NCBI GenBank assembly: GCA_965367295.1 | Contig: CBDUHN010000001.1 | Span: 140,729-204,728, forward strand | Direction of reading: 5' to 3' | Source: JAIVHA01 sp965367295 | GTDB taxonomy: Bacteria > Pseudomonadota > Gammaproteobacteria > DSM-19610 | Length of the DNA stretch: 64,000 nucleotides | Part shown: positions 36,337 through 44,000 of the stretch, in pieces | Layout of the letters: the number at the start of each line of letters is the position of its first letter | Position numbering within the stretch: position 1 is the first letter of the stretch | Notes under the pieces: model-generated | Database searches by the model: none | The model's input: only the letters and a program-made list of their open reading frames with translations | What the model was told of the DNA's origin: nothing | Position numbers and translations under genes: made by a program

Positions 36337-37566
36337 ATGAACCCACGCATCCTGGTCCAGACCGCGGCGAAAAATGTGCTGCGCCAGGTCAGTCGTACCG
36401 CCGCAGCCCTGACAGCCGTGGTGTTCGGAGTGGTATCCATGATCCTTGCCGCGGGTTTCATCGACTGGAACCTGGAATTCGGCCGTGACCACTCCATCCA
36501 GTCCCAGCTGGGACATCTGCAGGTCATGAAGCCCGGATTTCTCGAACTGGGCCGTTCCGACCCCCACGCCTACCTCCTGCCGGCCCGGGCGGAAACGGAC
36601 CTCAACATCCTTCACAAGCTGCCCGGCTACCGGGTTGATGCCCCCCGGCTACTGATTTCCGGGCTGGCCAGTTCCGGAGACATCACCCTATCGTTCATCG
36701 GTGAGGGCGTAGATCCTGTTGCCGAGGCCACACTGTCCGCATCCCTGCGCTTTCCCAAGGGACGCAACCTGCTCCCTGGCGAGCCCAATACGGTGATCGT
36801 CGGCAGCGGGCTCGCCAATAACCTGCAAACCGATATTGGCGATACCCTGGTGCTGATCGCCAATACCGAGGGTGGAGGCATCAGCGCGGTGGAGGCCCGC
36901 GTGGTCGGCATTTTCGAATCCATTTTCAAGGCCTACGATGATGCGGCCCTACGCATCCCCCTGCCCCTGGCCCGGCAACTCATGCGAACCGATGGCGAGC
37001 ACCTGCGCCTCGTACTGCTCGATCGCATAGAACAAACGGAAGCCGCGGTACAGCAGTTACGGGACAGCCTGCCCTCCGACCGTTACCAGGTGGTTCCCTG
37101 GCAGGATATGTCGGATTTCTATAACAAGAGCGTCGAACTTTTTTCCAAACAGGTAGGAGTCATCAACATCATCATCGCGGTGATTATCGTGCTGGCTATC
37201 TCGAACACCATGACCATGGCCGTGATGGAGCGGGTCGGTGAAATCGGCACCATGATGGCCCTGGGCAACCGGCGGCGGGACATTCTGGGCATGTTTCTGG
37301 CGGAAGGCTGCATCCTGGGTCTGCTCGGGGCGGTGGTCGGACTCGGTCTGGGCAGCCTGCTGGGGGTCCTCATCAGCGCCATTGGCATTCCCATGCCGCC
37401 GGGTCCGGTCATGGCCTGGGGTTACGAGGCGGGCATCCGGCTCTCGACCGGCAACCTCGCCATGGCGGCGGGCATCGCCGTGGTCACTACCATACTGGCC
37501 AGTCTCTACCCCGCCTGGAAGGCCTCGCGGCTGCAGATCGTCGATGCACTACGGACCCGGCAATAG
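36337..37566 (+). CDS. ABC transporter permease, FtsX/MacB/LolC-like
   Basis: A 409-residue permease with the FtsX-type layout: one N-terminal helix (about 20-42), a large extracytoplasmic domain of roughly 230 residues, then three C-terminal helices (about 275-297, 322-350, 375-397). The cytoplasmic coupling segment MERVGEIGTMMALGNRRRDI is the family hallmark. Such permeases extract lipids, lipoproteins or other amphiphiles from the outer leaflet of the inner membrane. It sits 9 bp before a second permease and upstream of the DUF1302-like protein. The matching ATPase is probably the - strand gene at 42.4-43.1 kb. The ATG at 36337 is preferred to the upstream GTG at 36313. Confidence 0.85.
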   Translation: MNPRILVQTAAKNVLRQVSRTAAALTAVVFGVVSMILAAGFIDWNLEFGRDHSIQSQLGHLQVMKPGFLELGRSDPHAYLLPARAETDLNILHKLPGYRVDAPRLLISGLASSGDITLSFIGEGVDPVAEATLSASLRFPKGRNLLPGEPNTVIVGSGLANNLQTDIGDTLVLIANTEGGGISAVEARVVGIFESIFKAYDDAALRIPLPLARQLMRTDGEHLRLVLLDRIEQTEAAVQQLRDSLPSDRYQVVPWQDMSDFYNKSVELFSKQVGVINIIIAVIIVLAISNTMTMAVMERVGEIGTMMALGNRRRDILGMFLAEGCILGLLGAVVGLGLGSLLGVLISAIGIPMPPGPVMAWGYEAGIRLSTGNLAMAAGIAVVTTILASLYPAWKASRLQIVDALRTRQ

Positions 37567-37575
37567 GAGCGCACC

Positions 37576-38793
37576 ATGACTCAACTCCTCCGCCTCGCAC
37601 TGCGTAATCTTTCCCGTAACCGTATCCGCAGCAGTATTACGCTGGGTGCGATCCTGTTTGGTGTTTGCGGCCTGATCCTGTCCGGCGGATTCGTCCGCGA
37701 CATTTTCCTGCAACTGGGCGAGGCCCTGATCCATTCCCAAAGCGGACATGCCCAGATCGGCCATGAGGCGGTTTTCACCTATGGCTCCCGTTCACCGGAA
37801 CGCTACCTGCTGGAATCACCCGACCGCCTGCGGAAATCCATCGCCGCACAGCCGGAAGTCAAGGATGTGATGGCGCGCATCACCTTCTCGGGCCTGCTCA
37901 ATAATGGCAAAACGGACTATGCCATCATCGGTGACGGCGTGGAACCGGATGGTGAAAACCGCCTCGGCACCCATTTACATCTCGTCAGTGGACGCATGCT
38001 GGAGGGTGATGATGCATTCGGTATCATGCTCGGCGAGGGCGTCGCCAGCGCCCTGCAACTGCGGGTCGGTGACCAGGCCACCCTGCTGGCAAATACGATC
38101 TATGGTGCGCTGAACACCCTGAACGTTGAGGTGGTGGGCATCTTCCAGACCTTCTCCAAGGACTTCGATGCCCGTGCCGTCCGTATTTCCCTGCCCGCTG
38201 CCCAGGAACTGCTACTCACCGACGGCGTGACAAAATTCGTGGTAACCCTCCATGAGACTGCCCAGACCGATGCATTCACAACCCGCATGCGCCACCTGTT
38301 ACCCGCTCCGCTGGCTGTATACGACTGGAAGCAGCTCAACGACTTTTATGAAAAAACCGTGGACATGTACAATCAGCAGTTCGGCTTTCTCAAGGCCATG
38401 GTGCTGCTAATGGTCTGCCTGAGCGTGATCAACACCGTGAACATGAGCCTGGTGGAACGCACCTGGGAATTCGGTACCATGCGTGCGCTCGGCAATCGCA
38501 ACCGGACCATCGCCGGCCTGATCCTCACGGAATCCAGTGCCCTGGCCTTGCTGGGTGCCAGCATCGGCCTGGCCCTGGGAACGGCACTGGCGCTGATTAT
38601 CTCCGGCATCGGCATCCCCATGCCACCGCCGCCCAATGCCGATTTGAGCTACGATGCCTACATTCGCATCGTGCCGGAGGTATTGCTGGAATCCTGGCTG
38701 ATCGGTGTCGGGGCCACCCTGCTGGCGGCCCTGTATCCAGCCTGGCGATTCACGCGCATTTCGATCATCGACGCCCTGCGCAGCCGTGAATAA
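37576..38793 (+). CDS. ABC transporter permease, FtsX/MacB/LolE-like (second subunit)
   Basis: A 405-residue permease paralogous to the gene before it, with the same one-plus-three helix topology and the coupling segment VERTWEFGTMRALGNRNRTI. GGAG lies six bases before the ATG. The two permeases probably form a heterodimer, as in LolCE. Both end in nearly the same way (YPAWKASRLQIVDALRTRQ versus YPAWRFTRISIIDALRSRE), supporting an origin by duplication. Substrate unknown; see the findings on a possible N-acyl amino acid or lipid export role. Confidence 0.86.
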   Translation: MTQLLRLALRNLSRNRIRSSITLGAILFGVCGLILSGGFVRDIFLQLGEALIHSQSGHAQIGHEAVFTYGSRSPERYLLESPDRLRKSIAAQPEVKDVMARITFSGLLNNGKTDYAIIGDGVEPDGENRLGTHLHLVSGRMLEGDDAFGIMLGEGVASALQLRVGDQATLLANTIYGALNTLNVEVVGIFQTFSKDFDARAVRISLPAAQELLLTDGVTKFVVTLHETAQTDAFTTRMRHLLPAPLAVYDWKQLNDFYEKTVDMYNQQFGFLKAMVLLMVCLSVINTVNMSLVERTWEFGTMRALGNRNRTIAGLILTESSALALLGASIGLALGTALALIISGIGIPMPPPPNADLSYDAYIRIVPEVLLESWLIGVGATLLAALYPAWRFTRISIIDALRSRE

Positions 38794-38831
38794 CGAACAC
38801 CCTGAACCGGACCTTGAAAGGAAACAATAAA

Positions 38832-40310
38832 ATGGAATTCCATCGTCACCAACCGCTACTGAGCTTGCGCCAACTGCTGGGTATTATGGCCCTGTTACCA
38901 GCCATGGCCCTGGCGCCGCCCCTGTTGCTTGCCAGCGATGATGTCCCTGCCGGTATGGAAGAACTTTTCCTGTCGGAACCTCCGGCCGACGAACCAGCCG
39001 CCGTCACCGAGGATACTGTAGATACCACTACGTCGGACCTTGCAGCCCCTATGGAGGACCTGTTCGCCATTGATGGTCCGCCCGTGAGTGAGCAGCCGAA
39101 ACCTCTGTTCACCGGCTTTTTTCAATCGGAACTGGCCTATAACACCGCCAATCCCGAACACTGGTCCAAATTCCGTAATTTTCTTGAGATCGGCACGGCA
39201 GGCAACCTGGACAACGGCATGCGCTGGAAACTGAGTGGCCGGCTGAGTTATGACGCGGCCTTTGACCTGGAGGAAGATTTCTATCCCGCAGCGGTTCGCA
39301 ACAACCGCCGCCACGAAGCCGCTCTGCATGAAACCTATCTGGACATCCCTGCCCAGGAATGGGCCTTCCGCATCGGACGTCAACACATTATCTGGGGCGA
39401 AATGGTGGGGCTGTTTTTTGCCGACGTAGTATCCGCCCGCGACATGCGTCAGTTCGTTGCCCAGGATTTCGAAATGCTGCGCATTCCCCAGTGGGCCATG
39501 CGTGCCGAGCATTACGGCGAAAACGTGCACCTGGACGCCATCTGGATTCCCTACATGACCTATGACGAAATCGGCAAGCCCGGTGATGATTTCTATCGCC
39601 TGCCGATACCCTTGCCGTCCGGCTATGGTGCGGCCATCCTCAACGAGGACACCCCTTCCAATTCGCTCTCCAACAGCGCCTTCGGCCTGCGGGTATCACG
39701 CATGATCAAGGGTTGGGATATGTCCGGTTTCTACTATCGCAGCATGGATGTATCCCCCTCCTTCAGCCGTACCGTGGCGGGGTCGAATCTGGTGTTTCAA
39801 CCGGAACATTTCCGCATCCAACAACTGGGAGGCACCCTCTCCAAGGATATCGGCCGCAGTCTGATCCTCAAGGCCGAGGCTATTTACACGCTGGACAAGC
39901 GCTTCTCGGTGACCGATCTGAGTGATGCAGATGGCCTGGTCAAACAGGATATGCTGGATTACGTAGTGGGACTGGAGCAGACCTACGACAACGGTGCACG
40001 CATCAATCTGCAGTTATTCCAGCGCTGGTTCCCCGATCACGTTTCCAGCATGATCCCCGATGAAGTGGAAAGCGGATACAGTCTGTATGCCACCACCGAA
40101 TGGCTGAATGGCAAACTGCGTCCGGAGCTGACCTGGATTCAGGGGTTCAATCAGGGAGACTGGATGGCACGCCCGAAGCTCAACTGGCATTTCGCCACCG
40201 ACTGGCGTGCCTCGCTTGGCGCGGACATCTTCGACGGCCAGCCCACCACGCTGCTTGGCCAATATGACGGTGCTGACCGGGTGTATGCGGAACTGCGCTA
40301 CAGCTACTAA
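38832..40310 (+). CDS. DUF1302-like outer-membrane protein
   Basis: A 492-residue exported protein with an N-terminal hydrophobic signal, an acidic Pro/Thr-rich linker (about 40-95) and a beta-rich body that ends in Tyr (ELRYSY), as expected for an outer-membrane barrel. Segments such as WAFRIGRQHIIWGEMVGLFFADVVSARDMRQF and the PEHFRIQQLGGTLSKD strand resemble the DUF1302 family, proteins often encoded next to FtsX-type permeases and LolA-like genes. It is probably the outer-membrane component of that export unit. The ATG at 38832 has AAGGAA eight bases upstream; the TTG at 38814 is not needed. Its stop overlaps, convergently, the stop of the acyltransferase on the - strand. Confidence 0.72.
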   Translation: MEFHRHQPLLSLRQLLGIMALLPAMALAPPLLLASDDVPAGMEELFLSEPPADEPAAVTEDTVDTTTSDLAAPMEDLFAIDGPPVSEQPKPLFTGFFQSELAYNTANPEHWSKFRNFLEIGTAGNLDNGMRWKLSGRLSYDAAFDLEEDFYPAAVRNNRRHEAALHETYLDIPAQEWAFRIGRQHIIWGEMVGLFFADVVSARDMRQFVAQDFEMLRIPQWAMRAEHYGENVHLDAIWIPYMTYDEIGKPGDDFYRLPIPLPSGYGAAILNEDTPSNSLSNSAFGLRVSRMIKGWDMSGFYYRSMDVSPSFSRTVAGSNLVFQPEHFRIQQLGGTLSKDIGRSLILKAEAIYTLDKRFSVTDLSDADGLVKQDMLDYVVGLEQTYDNGARINLQLFQRWFPDHVSSMIPDEVESGYSLYATTEWLNGKLRPELTWIQGFNQGDWMARPKLNWHFATDWRASLGADIFDGQPTTLLGQYDGADRVYAELRYSY

Positions 40311-41047
40311 ACGCTGAGGCAGAGGGTCTTCTGGATCGAGTCAAGCAACGACTCGATTTCCGGATGCAGACCCTCGAACAGTTCATCCCGGGAGATGTAG
40401 AAAGCGGCCCGATCGCCGTGATAATCCATCACGGCACCGGCCTGCTGAAACTGGATACCGAACCGTTTCAGATGGCGTGCCAGCCGCGGTTCCATCATTG
40501 CAAACACGCCGTCCAGTCCAGCATCCAGCCCAATCGCCGTTGCCGCCAGATATAATCCGAGCGCAATATGCGGGCTGTGCCGCTTATCACCCTGCTGCTG
40601 GTCTTCCGTATCAGCAATGGGACTGTTCTGCTCACCTTTACGCCGGCGGAACAATGCAGGAACGGCAAGGCGGGAAATCTCGCCGTAATGTGCACCCCTG
40701 GCTCGCAGTTCATGCATCAATGATGAATCCAGGCTTGGCCAGCAGTATTTTTCAAAAGGCAATAACACTGTCGCATCCAGGGCATCCTTGGCAATCAGGC
40801 GTACACAACCCGCATACTCACCGGAACTGCGGTGCCGGAGCAGACAGTGATGCGCAAGCGCATCGAACTCATCCCGCTCGCGCCGGTCAGGGAAACGACT
40901 GGCCTCCTCGTAGGCCAGTTCACGACAGTAGACTTCGTAGCGGATCCGGAAAACTTCATCCTTCAGGGATTGGGAGTCCGCCACGAGTACCTCGAAGTAA
41001 TCGTGGAATGATGCTGATAGCAGGTTGGACTCCTTTAGGGTATTCAT
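40307..41047 (-). CDS. PEP-CTERM/exosortase system-associated acyltransferase (N-acyl amino acid synthase type)
   Basis: A 246-residue GNAT-fold acyltransferase related to LuxI autoinducer synthases. It shows the family pattern: an early R-Y-x-V-x-C-x-E block (R36-E43), then a strand with GEISRLAV (E123-L127). The group includes long-chain N-acyl amino acid synthases, which are known to be linked to PEP-CTERM systems. A plausible product is an N-acyl amino acid made from acyl-ACP or acyl-CoA. An insert of about 20 residues (GEQNSPIADTEDQQQGDKR) follows the core strand. It is divergent from a second paralog at 41.6 kb and converges on the DUF1302-like gene with a 4-bp stop overlap. The acyl chain and amino acid used are unknown. 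Confidence 0.85.
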   Translation of the reverse strand: MNTLKESNLLSASFHDYFEVLVADSQSLKDEVFRIRYEVYCRELAYEEASRFPDRRERDEFDALAHHCLLRHRSSGEYAGCVRLIAKDALDATVLLPFEKYCWPSLDSSLMHELRARGAHYGEISRLAVPALFRRRKGEQNSPIADTEDQQQGDKRHSPHIALGLYLAATAIGLDAGLDGVFAMMEPRLARHLKRFGIQFQQAGAVMDYHGDRAAFYISRDELFEGLHPEIESLLDSIQKTLCLSV

Positions 41048-41197
41048 GCTTTACCACTCTGGCACCCGATACGGGAAATTGAATTCTTACCCAGACATAT
41101 TGGCGGAAAAACAAGGGAAATCTTTACCGTCGGTTTAAAAAATTGAACCTGCCCCATAGTGCACCTGCAAATAATGGGCTGACCGTCTCCCTTTGAA

Positions 41198-41252
41198 GAC
41201 ACTTATATGCTATATATATCAGCCATTTATGAATTAAAGGGATATAAGTGTC
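41198..41252. repeat. Perfect 11-bp inverted repeat with 33-bp spacer
   Basis: GACACTTATAT at 41198-41208 and its exact reverse complement ATATAAGTGTC at 41242-41252. The spacing favours two half-sites for a regulator bound on the same face (about four turns between centres), or a large hairpin. It is about 100 bp upstream of the sigma-54 match. Confidence 0.65.
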
Positions 41253-41352
41253 GCCCTGACCGGACAATTTCGTCGTCGCAGTTCATGTTCGAACGCTTGG
41301 AAATGACCTTTGACATGCCCTAAGCAGCTGAACCATCATAGCTTCAGAAATC

Positions 41353-41368
41353 TGGCCCAGATATTGCT
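41353..41368 (+). promoter_or_regulatory. Sigma-54 (-24/-12) promoter candidate for the acyltransferase at 41582
   Basis: TGGCCCAGATATTGCT. The GG (41354-41355) and GC (41366-41367) are ten bases apart, and both boxes are close to TGGCACG-N4-TTGCW. Transcription would start about 200 bp before the gene. Fits activation by PrsR. Confidence 0.6.
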
Positions 41369-41581
41369 TAATTACTTAGCAGTTGTAACAGCAAAAGGGA
41401 TTTGTAGTTTGAAGATGCCCAACCCTGCATCACCAGCCTGCCACTCAGGCCGCTTACGCACTGCGCAGAGTTTAGTGTTTACACTAGCTCTCGCAGAACG
41501 TCTCCCCGTCGTTGATCAACCCTTTTCCGTTGTCCGATTCCGGACCACGGCGTCCATAGGTCTCTGCTGATGGGAGTGAAC

Positions 41582-42337
41582 ATGGAAGGTTCTCGGCTAT
41601 TTGATCACGAATACGAAACCATTCTCGCTGACACTACTGAAGGCCGTAAAATTCATCACCAAATCCGTTACCGTGTCTTTTGTGAAGAGACCGGATTTGA
41701 AGATGAACAGGCTTTCCCGGAACAGGAAGAGTTCGATAAGTGGGATCGCCATGCCATCCCGTTTATTGTACGTACCCGACAAACCAAGGAATGGGTGGCG
41801 ACCATTCGTCTGATTCTTCCCGGAACCAAGCTGCCTTCCCAGCAGTTGTGTATCCTCGACCGTGGAGCGGTTGCAAAAATCAAACCCTATGAAGTTGGCG
41901 AAGTGTCACGCCTGTGCGTGGTTTCCTCCTTCCGGGGCCGTCGACATCACAGCCCCACAGGTCAAAGAAACATGCGCCGCAGCCGCGAACAGGAATCCCA
42001 GATCATTCTCGGACTCCTGCGCGCCACCGCTGCCTACAGCCGGGAGCAGAATATTCGCTACTGGTATCTACTCACCACCAATGCCCTCGCACGCATGATG
42101 GGCAGGTTGCACCTGCCCCTGCACCCCATCGGTATGGGCATCGAACACCGCGGCCGTCGCTATCCTTTCCTGGCGCATATCGAGAAAAGCCGGGCGCGCG
42201 CAGAACGTCTGTCACCCGACTTCGCCAAAATGTTCACCCACCCAACCCCCTATATGCGTTATAGCGCACTCACGGGGGAGGAATCGGAGCCGGTATGGGG
42301 TGAAACAAGGGAACTGGAGCTTGACCGGACCGCCTGA
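41582..42337 (+). CDS. PEP-CTERM/exosortase system-associated acyltransferase (second paralog)
   Basis: A 251-residue paralog of the - strand acyltransferase, with the same signature blocks R-Y-R-V-F-C-E-E (R29-E36) and GEVSRLCV (E107-L111), but a different C-terminal half (YWYLLTTNALARMMGRLHLPLHPIG). Two ATGs are possible; the one at 41582 has GGGAG six bases upstream and is preferred over 41570. A good sigma-54 promoter match lies about 210 bp upstream (41353-41368), suggesting control by PrsK/PrsR. It would make an N-acyl amino acid or similar lipid. The ABC ATPase follows on the opposite strand. Confidence 0.85.
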   Translation: MEGSRLFDHEYETILADTTEGRKIHHQIRYRVFCEETGFEDEQAFPEQEEFDKWDRHAIPFIVRTRQTKEWVATIRLILPGTKLPSQQLCILDRGAVAKIKPYEVGEVSRLCVVSSFRGRRHHSPTGQRNMRRSREQESQIILGLLRATAAYSREQNIRYWYLLTTNALARMMGRLHLPLHPIGMGIEHRGRRYPFLAHIEKSRARAERLSPDFAKMFTHPTPYMRYSALTGEESEPVWGETRELELDRTA

Positions 42338-42394
42338 AAATAGCGCCCTGAATCAGCAGCTGACATACTTTCTGTGCACCGCTGACTCAGGGCC

Positions 42395-43066
42395 CTAGCG
42401 CAGGATCCCATCCTCGATGTGCACAACCCGATCGGCCATATCCATGACCTTCGGGTCATGGGTGGAAAAGATAAAAGTTGTGCCTTTTTCCCGGTTGATC
42501 CTATGCATCAGCTCCAGAATACTGGTACCGGTCTTGTGATCCAGGTTGGCGGTCGGCTCATCGGCCAATATGATGGCTGGACGAGCGATCAACGCCCGGG
42601 CAATGGCTACCCGCTGACGCTGTCCACCACTCAACTGGTTCGGGCGGTGGCCGGCATAATCGCCTACTCCGACCAGTTCAAGATAACGCTGCACGCGGAT
42701 CCTGCGCTTGGCCCTGTCAAACCGGAATTGAAGCAGGGGATATTCTACGTTTTCCGCAGCGGACAATACCGGCAACAAATTGAAGGTCTGAAAGATAAAA
42801 CCGATTTTCCTGGCCCGGAGATCCGCCAGATCATCCGGAGTCTTACCGGCAACATCCTCGCCATCAATAAGGATATGGCCGGTACTGGGCGTATCGATAC
42901 AGCCAATCAGATTGAGCAAAGTGGATTTTCCGCTGCCCGAGGGACCGGCGATGGCCAGAAATTCGCCTGCCTCCACCTCAAGACTGGTTTCGCGCAAGGC
43001 CTGTACGCGCTGTTCGCCCAGCGCATAATCCTTACTTACTCCTCGTACCTGAACCACTGCCACCAT
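42395..43066 (-). CDS. ABC transporter ATP-binding protein (LolD/MacB-like)
   Basis: A 223-residue ATPase of the lipoprotein/macrolide exporter group. Motifs: Walker A GPSGSGKS (41-48), Q-loop FIFQTFNLLPVLSAAENVEYPL (Q93), signature LSGGQ (145-149), Walker B ILADEP (166-171) and the H-loop FSTHD. The NLLPVLSAAENVEYPL segment is typical of FtsX-permease partners. The ATG at 43066 has AAGGA seven bases upstream; the open frame extends to 43120. It is on the strand opposite the two permeases and separated from them by the two acyltransferases. No other permease pair lies in the window, so it most likely powers them. Confidence 0.9.
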   Translation of the reverse strand: MVAVVQVRGVSKDYALGEQRVQALRETSLEVEAGEFLAIAGPSGSGKSTLLNLIGCIDTPSTGHILIDGEDVAGKTPDDLADLRARKIGFIFQTFNLLPVLSAAENVEYPLLQFRFDRAKRRIRVQRYLELVGVGDYAGHRPNQLSGGQRQRVAIARALIARPAIILADEPTANLDHKTGTSILELMHRINREKGTTFIFSTHDPKVMDMADRVVHIEDGILR

Positions 43067-43169
43067 AATCATCCTTTCTGTGAATGGTTTCATGCTAATG
43101 GAACGCTGCGAATTGCACAATCAGACTGAAAATACTGCCCTACAGGCCGATACATAACCAGGACAATCC

Positions 43170-43946
43170 ATGAAGCGGCACGGAAACTCTACCGTCATGA
43201 AAGTGAACCGTATCTTACAGCTCTTGATCCTTCCCCTCTGCCTGTGGGCCTCCGGTCCGTCCAACGGCGCGGAAACTGTCGACGCCACAGCGATCGTGGA
43301 AAAGGCCGACCATATCCGCTTCCCGGCACAGGGCTTCCAGGTCGACGCCCGGGTCATTTCCATCACCGATGGCGTACGGAGCGTGAACCAGTATCGCATC
43401 CTGTCCCAGAATAAAGACAATACCATCGTCATGACCACCGCCCCGGCATCTGAACGGGGACAGACCATGCTGGTGAAGGGACAGGATCTATGGGTATTTA
43501 TACCCAACGTATCGCAGGCGGTACGCCTGCCGCTGTCGCAACGACTGACAGGCCAGGTGGCCAATGGTGATCTGGCCCGCGCCAACTTCAGCGGCGATTA
43601 CGATCCGGAACTGCTGCGCACCGAGACCATCGACAACAGGGAATATTACGTGCTGGAATTGACCGCTGTGAACCGGCGTGTCACCTATCACCGGGTTTTA
43701 TACTGGGTGGAAAAGGATAGCTACCGACCGTTCAAGGCTGAATTCTATGCCCTGTCGGGCAACCTGCTCAAAACCGCCCACTACCGTGATTATGTGAAAA
43801 TGGCCGGAGTGGAACGCCCTTCCAGGCTCTATATGCAGGACCCCCTCAAGAGTGGATCACACTCGCTGATGGAATACAGCAATATGCGGATACGTGAACT
43901 GCCCGACCGCTTCTTCACCCACAATTATCTGCGCCGACTGCAGTAA
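43170..43946 (+). CDS. LolA-like / outer-membrane lipoprotein-sorting periplasmic protein
   Basis: A 258-residue exported protein with an N-terminal signal sequence (hydrophobic stretch ILQLLILPLCLWASG) and a beta-rich body of the type annotated as outer membrane lipoprotein-sorting protein. Features are the IVEKADHIRFPAQGFQVDARV opening, MTTAPASERGQTMLVKGQDLWVFIPN and VLYWVEKDSYRPFKAEFYA. LolA-fold proteins carry lipids or lipoproteins through the periplasm. The ATG at 43170 is preceded by AGGAC. It is divergent from the ABC ATPase (103 bp between starts) and completes the set: permeases, ATPase, periplasmic carrier and outer-membrane protein. Confidence 0.75.
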   Translation: MKRHGNSTVMKVNRILQLLILPLCLWASGPSNGAETVDATAIVEKADHIRFPAQGFQVDARVISITDGVRSVNQYRILSQNKDNTIVMTTAPASERGQTMLVKGQDLWVFIPNVSQAVRLPLSQRLTGQVANGDLARANFSGDYDPELLRTETIDNREYYVLELTAVNRRVTYHRVLYWVEKDSYRPFKAEFYALSGNLLKTAHYRDYVKMAGVERPSRLYMQDPLKSGSHSLMEYSNMRIRELPDRFFTHNYLRRLQ

Positions 43947-43954
43947 CCACACCC

Positions 43955-43982
43955 GGCAGGCCGGGATACACTCCGGCCTGCC
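43955..43982. other. Strong stem-loop between convergent genes
   Basis: Perfect 10-bp arms GGCAGGCCGG and CCGGCCTGCC with an 8-base loop, between the LolA-like gene and the PrsT-like lipoprotein gene. No T-run follows on either strand, so it is not a canonical intrinsic terminator but may end transcription or protect mRNA ends. Confidence 0.5.
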
Positions 43983-44000
43983 ACCAGAAACAGATTGCGG

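Larger units (their letters stand above)
41048..41581. promoter_or_regulatory. 534-bp divergent intergenic region between the two acyltransferase genes
   Basis: No gene is supported. It contains a long inverted repeat (41198-41208 and 41242-41252) and a good sigma-54 promoter match for the right-hand gene (41353-41368). A short ORF at 41310-41570 lacks a ribosome site and protein features. Confidence 0.6.

Noticed and set aside
41062..41077. TGGCACC site resembling a sigma-54 -24 box
   Set aside because: The base pair GC expected at -12 is missing with the required 10-bp spacing.
41310..41570. 86-codon ORF between the divergent acyltransferases
   Set aside because: No ribosome site, not membrane- or domain-like, and it overlaps the sigma-54 promoter candidate.
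36337..43066. Housekeeping LolCDE lipoprotein exporter
   Set aside because: The order is not lolC-lolD-lolE, the ATPase is on the opposite strand, and the neighbours are acyltransferases and a DUF1302-like protein, so a specialised role is more likely.
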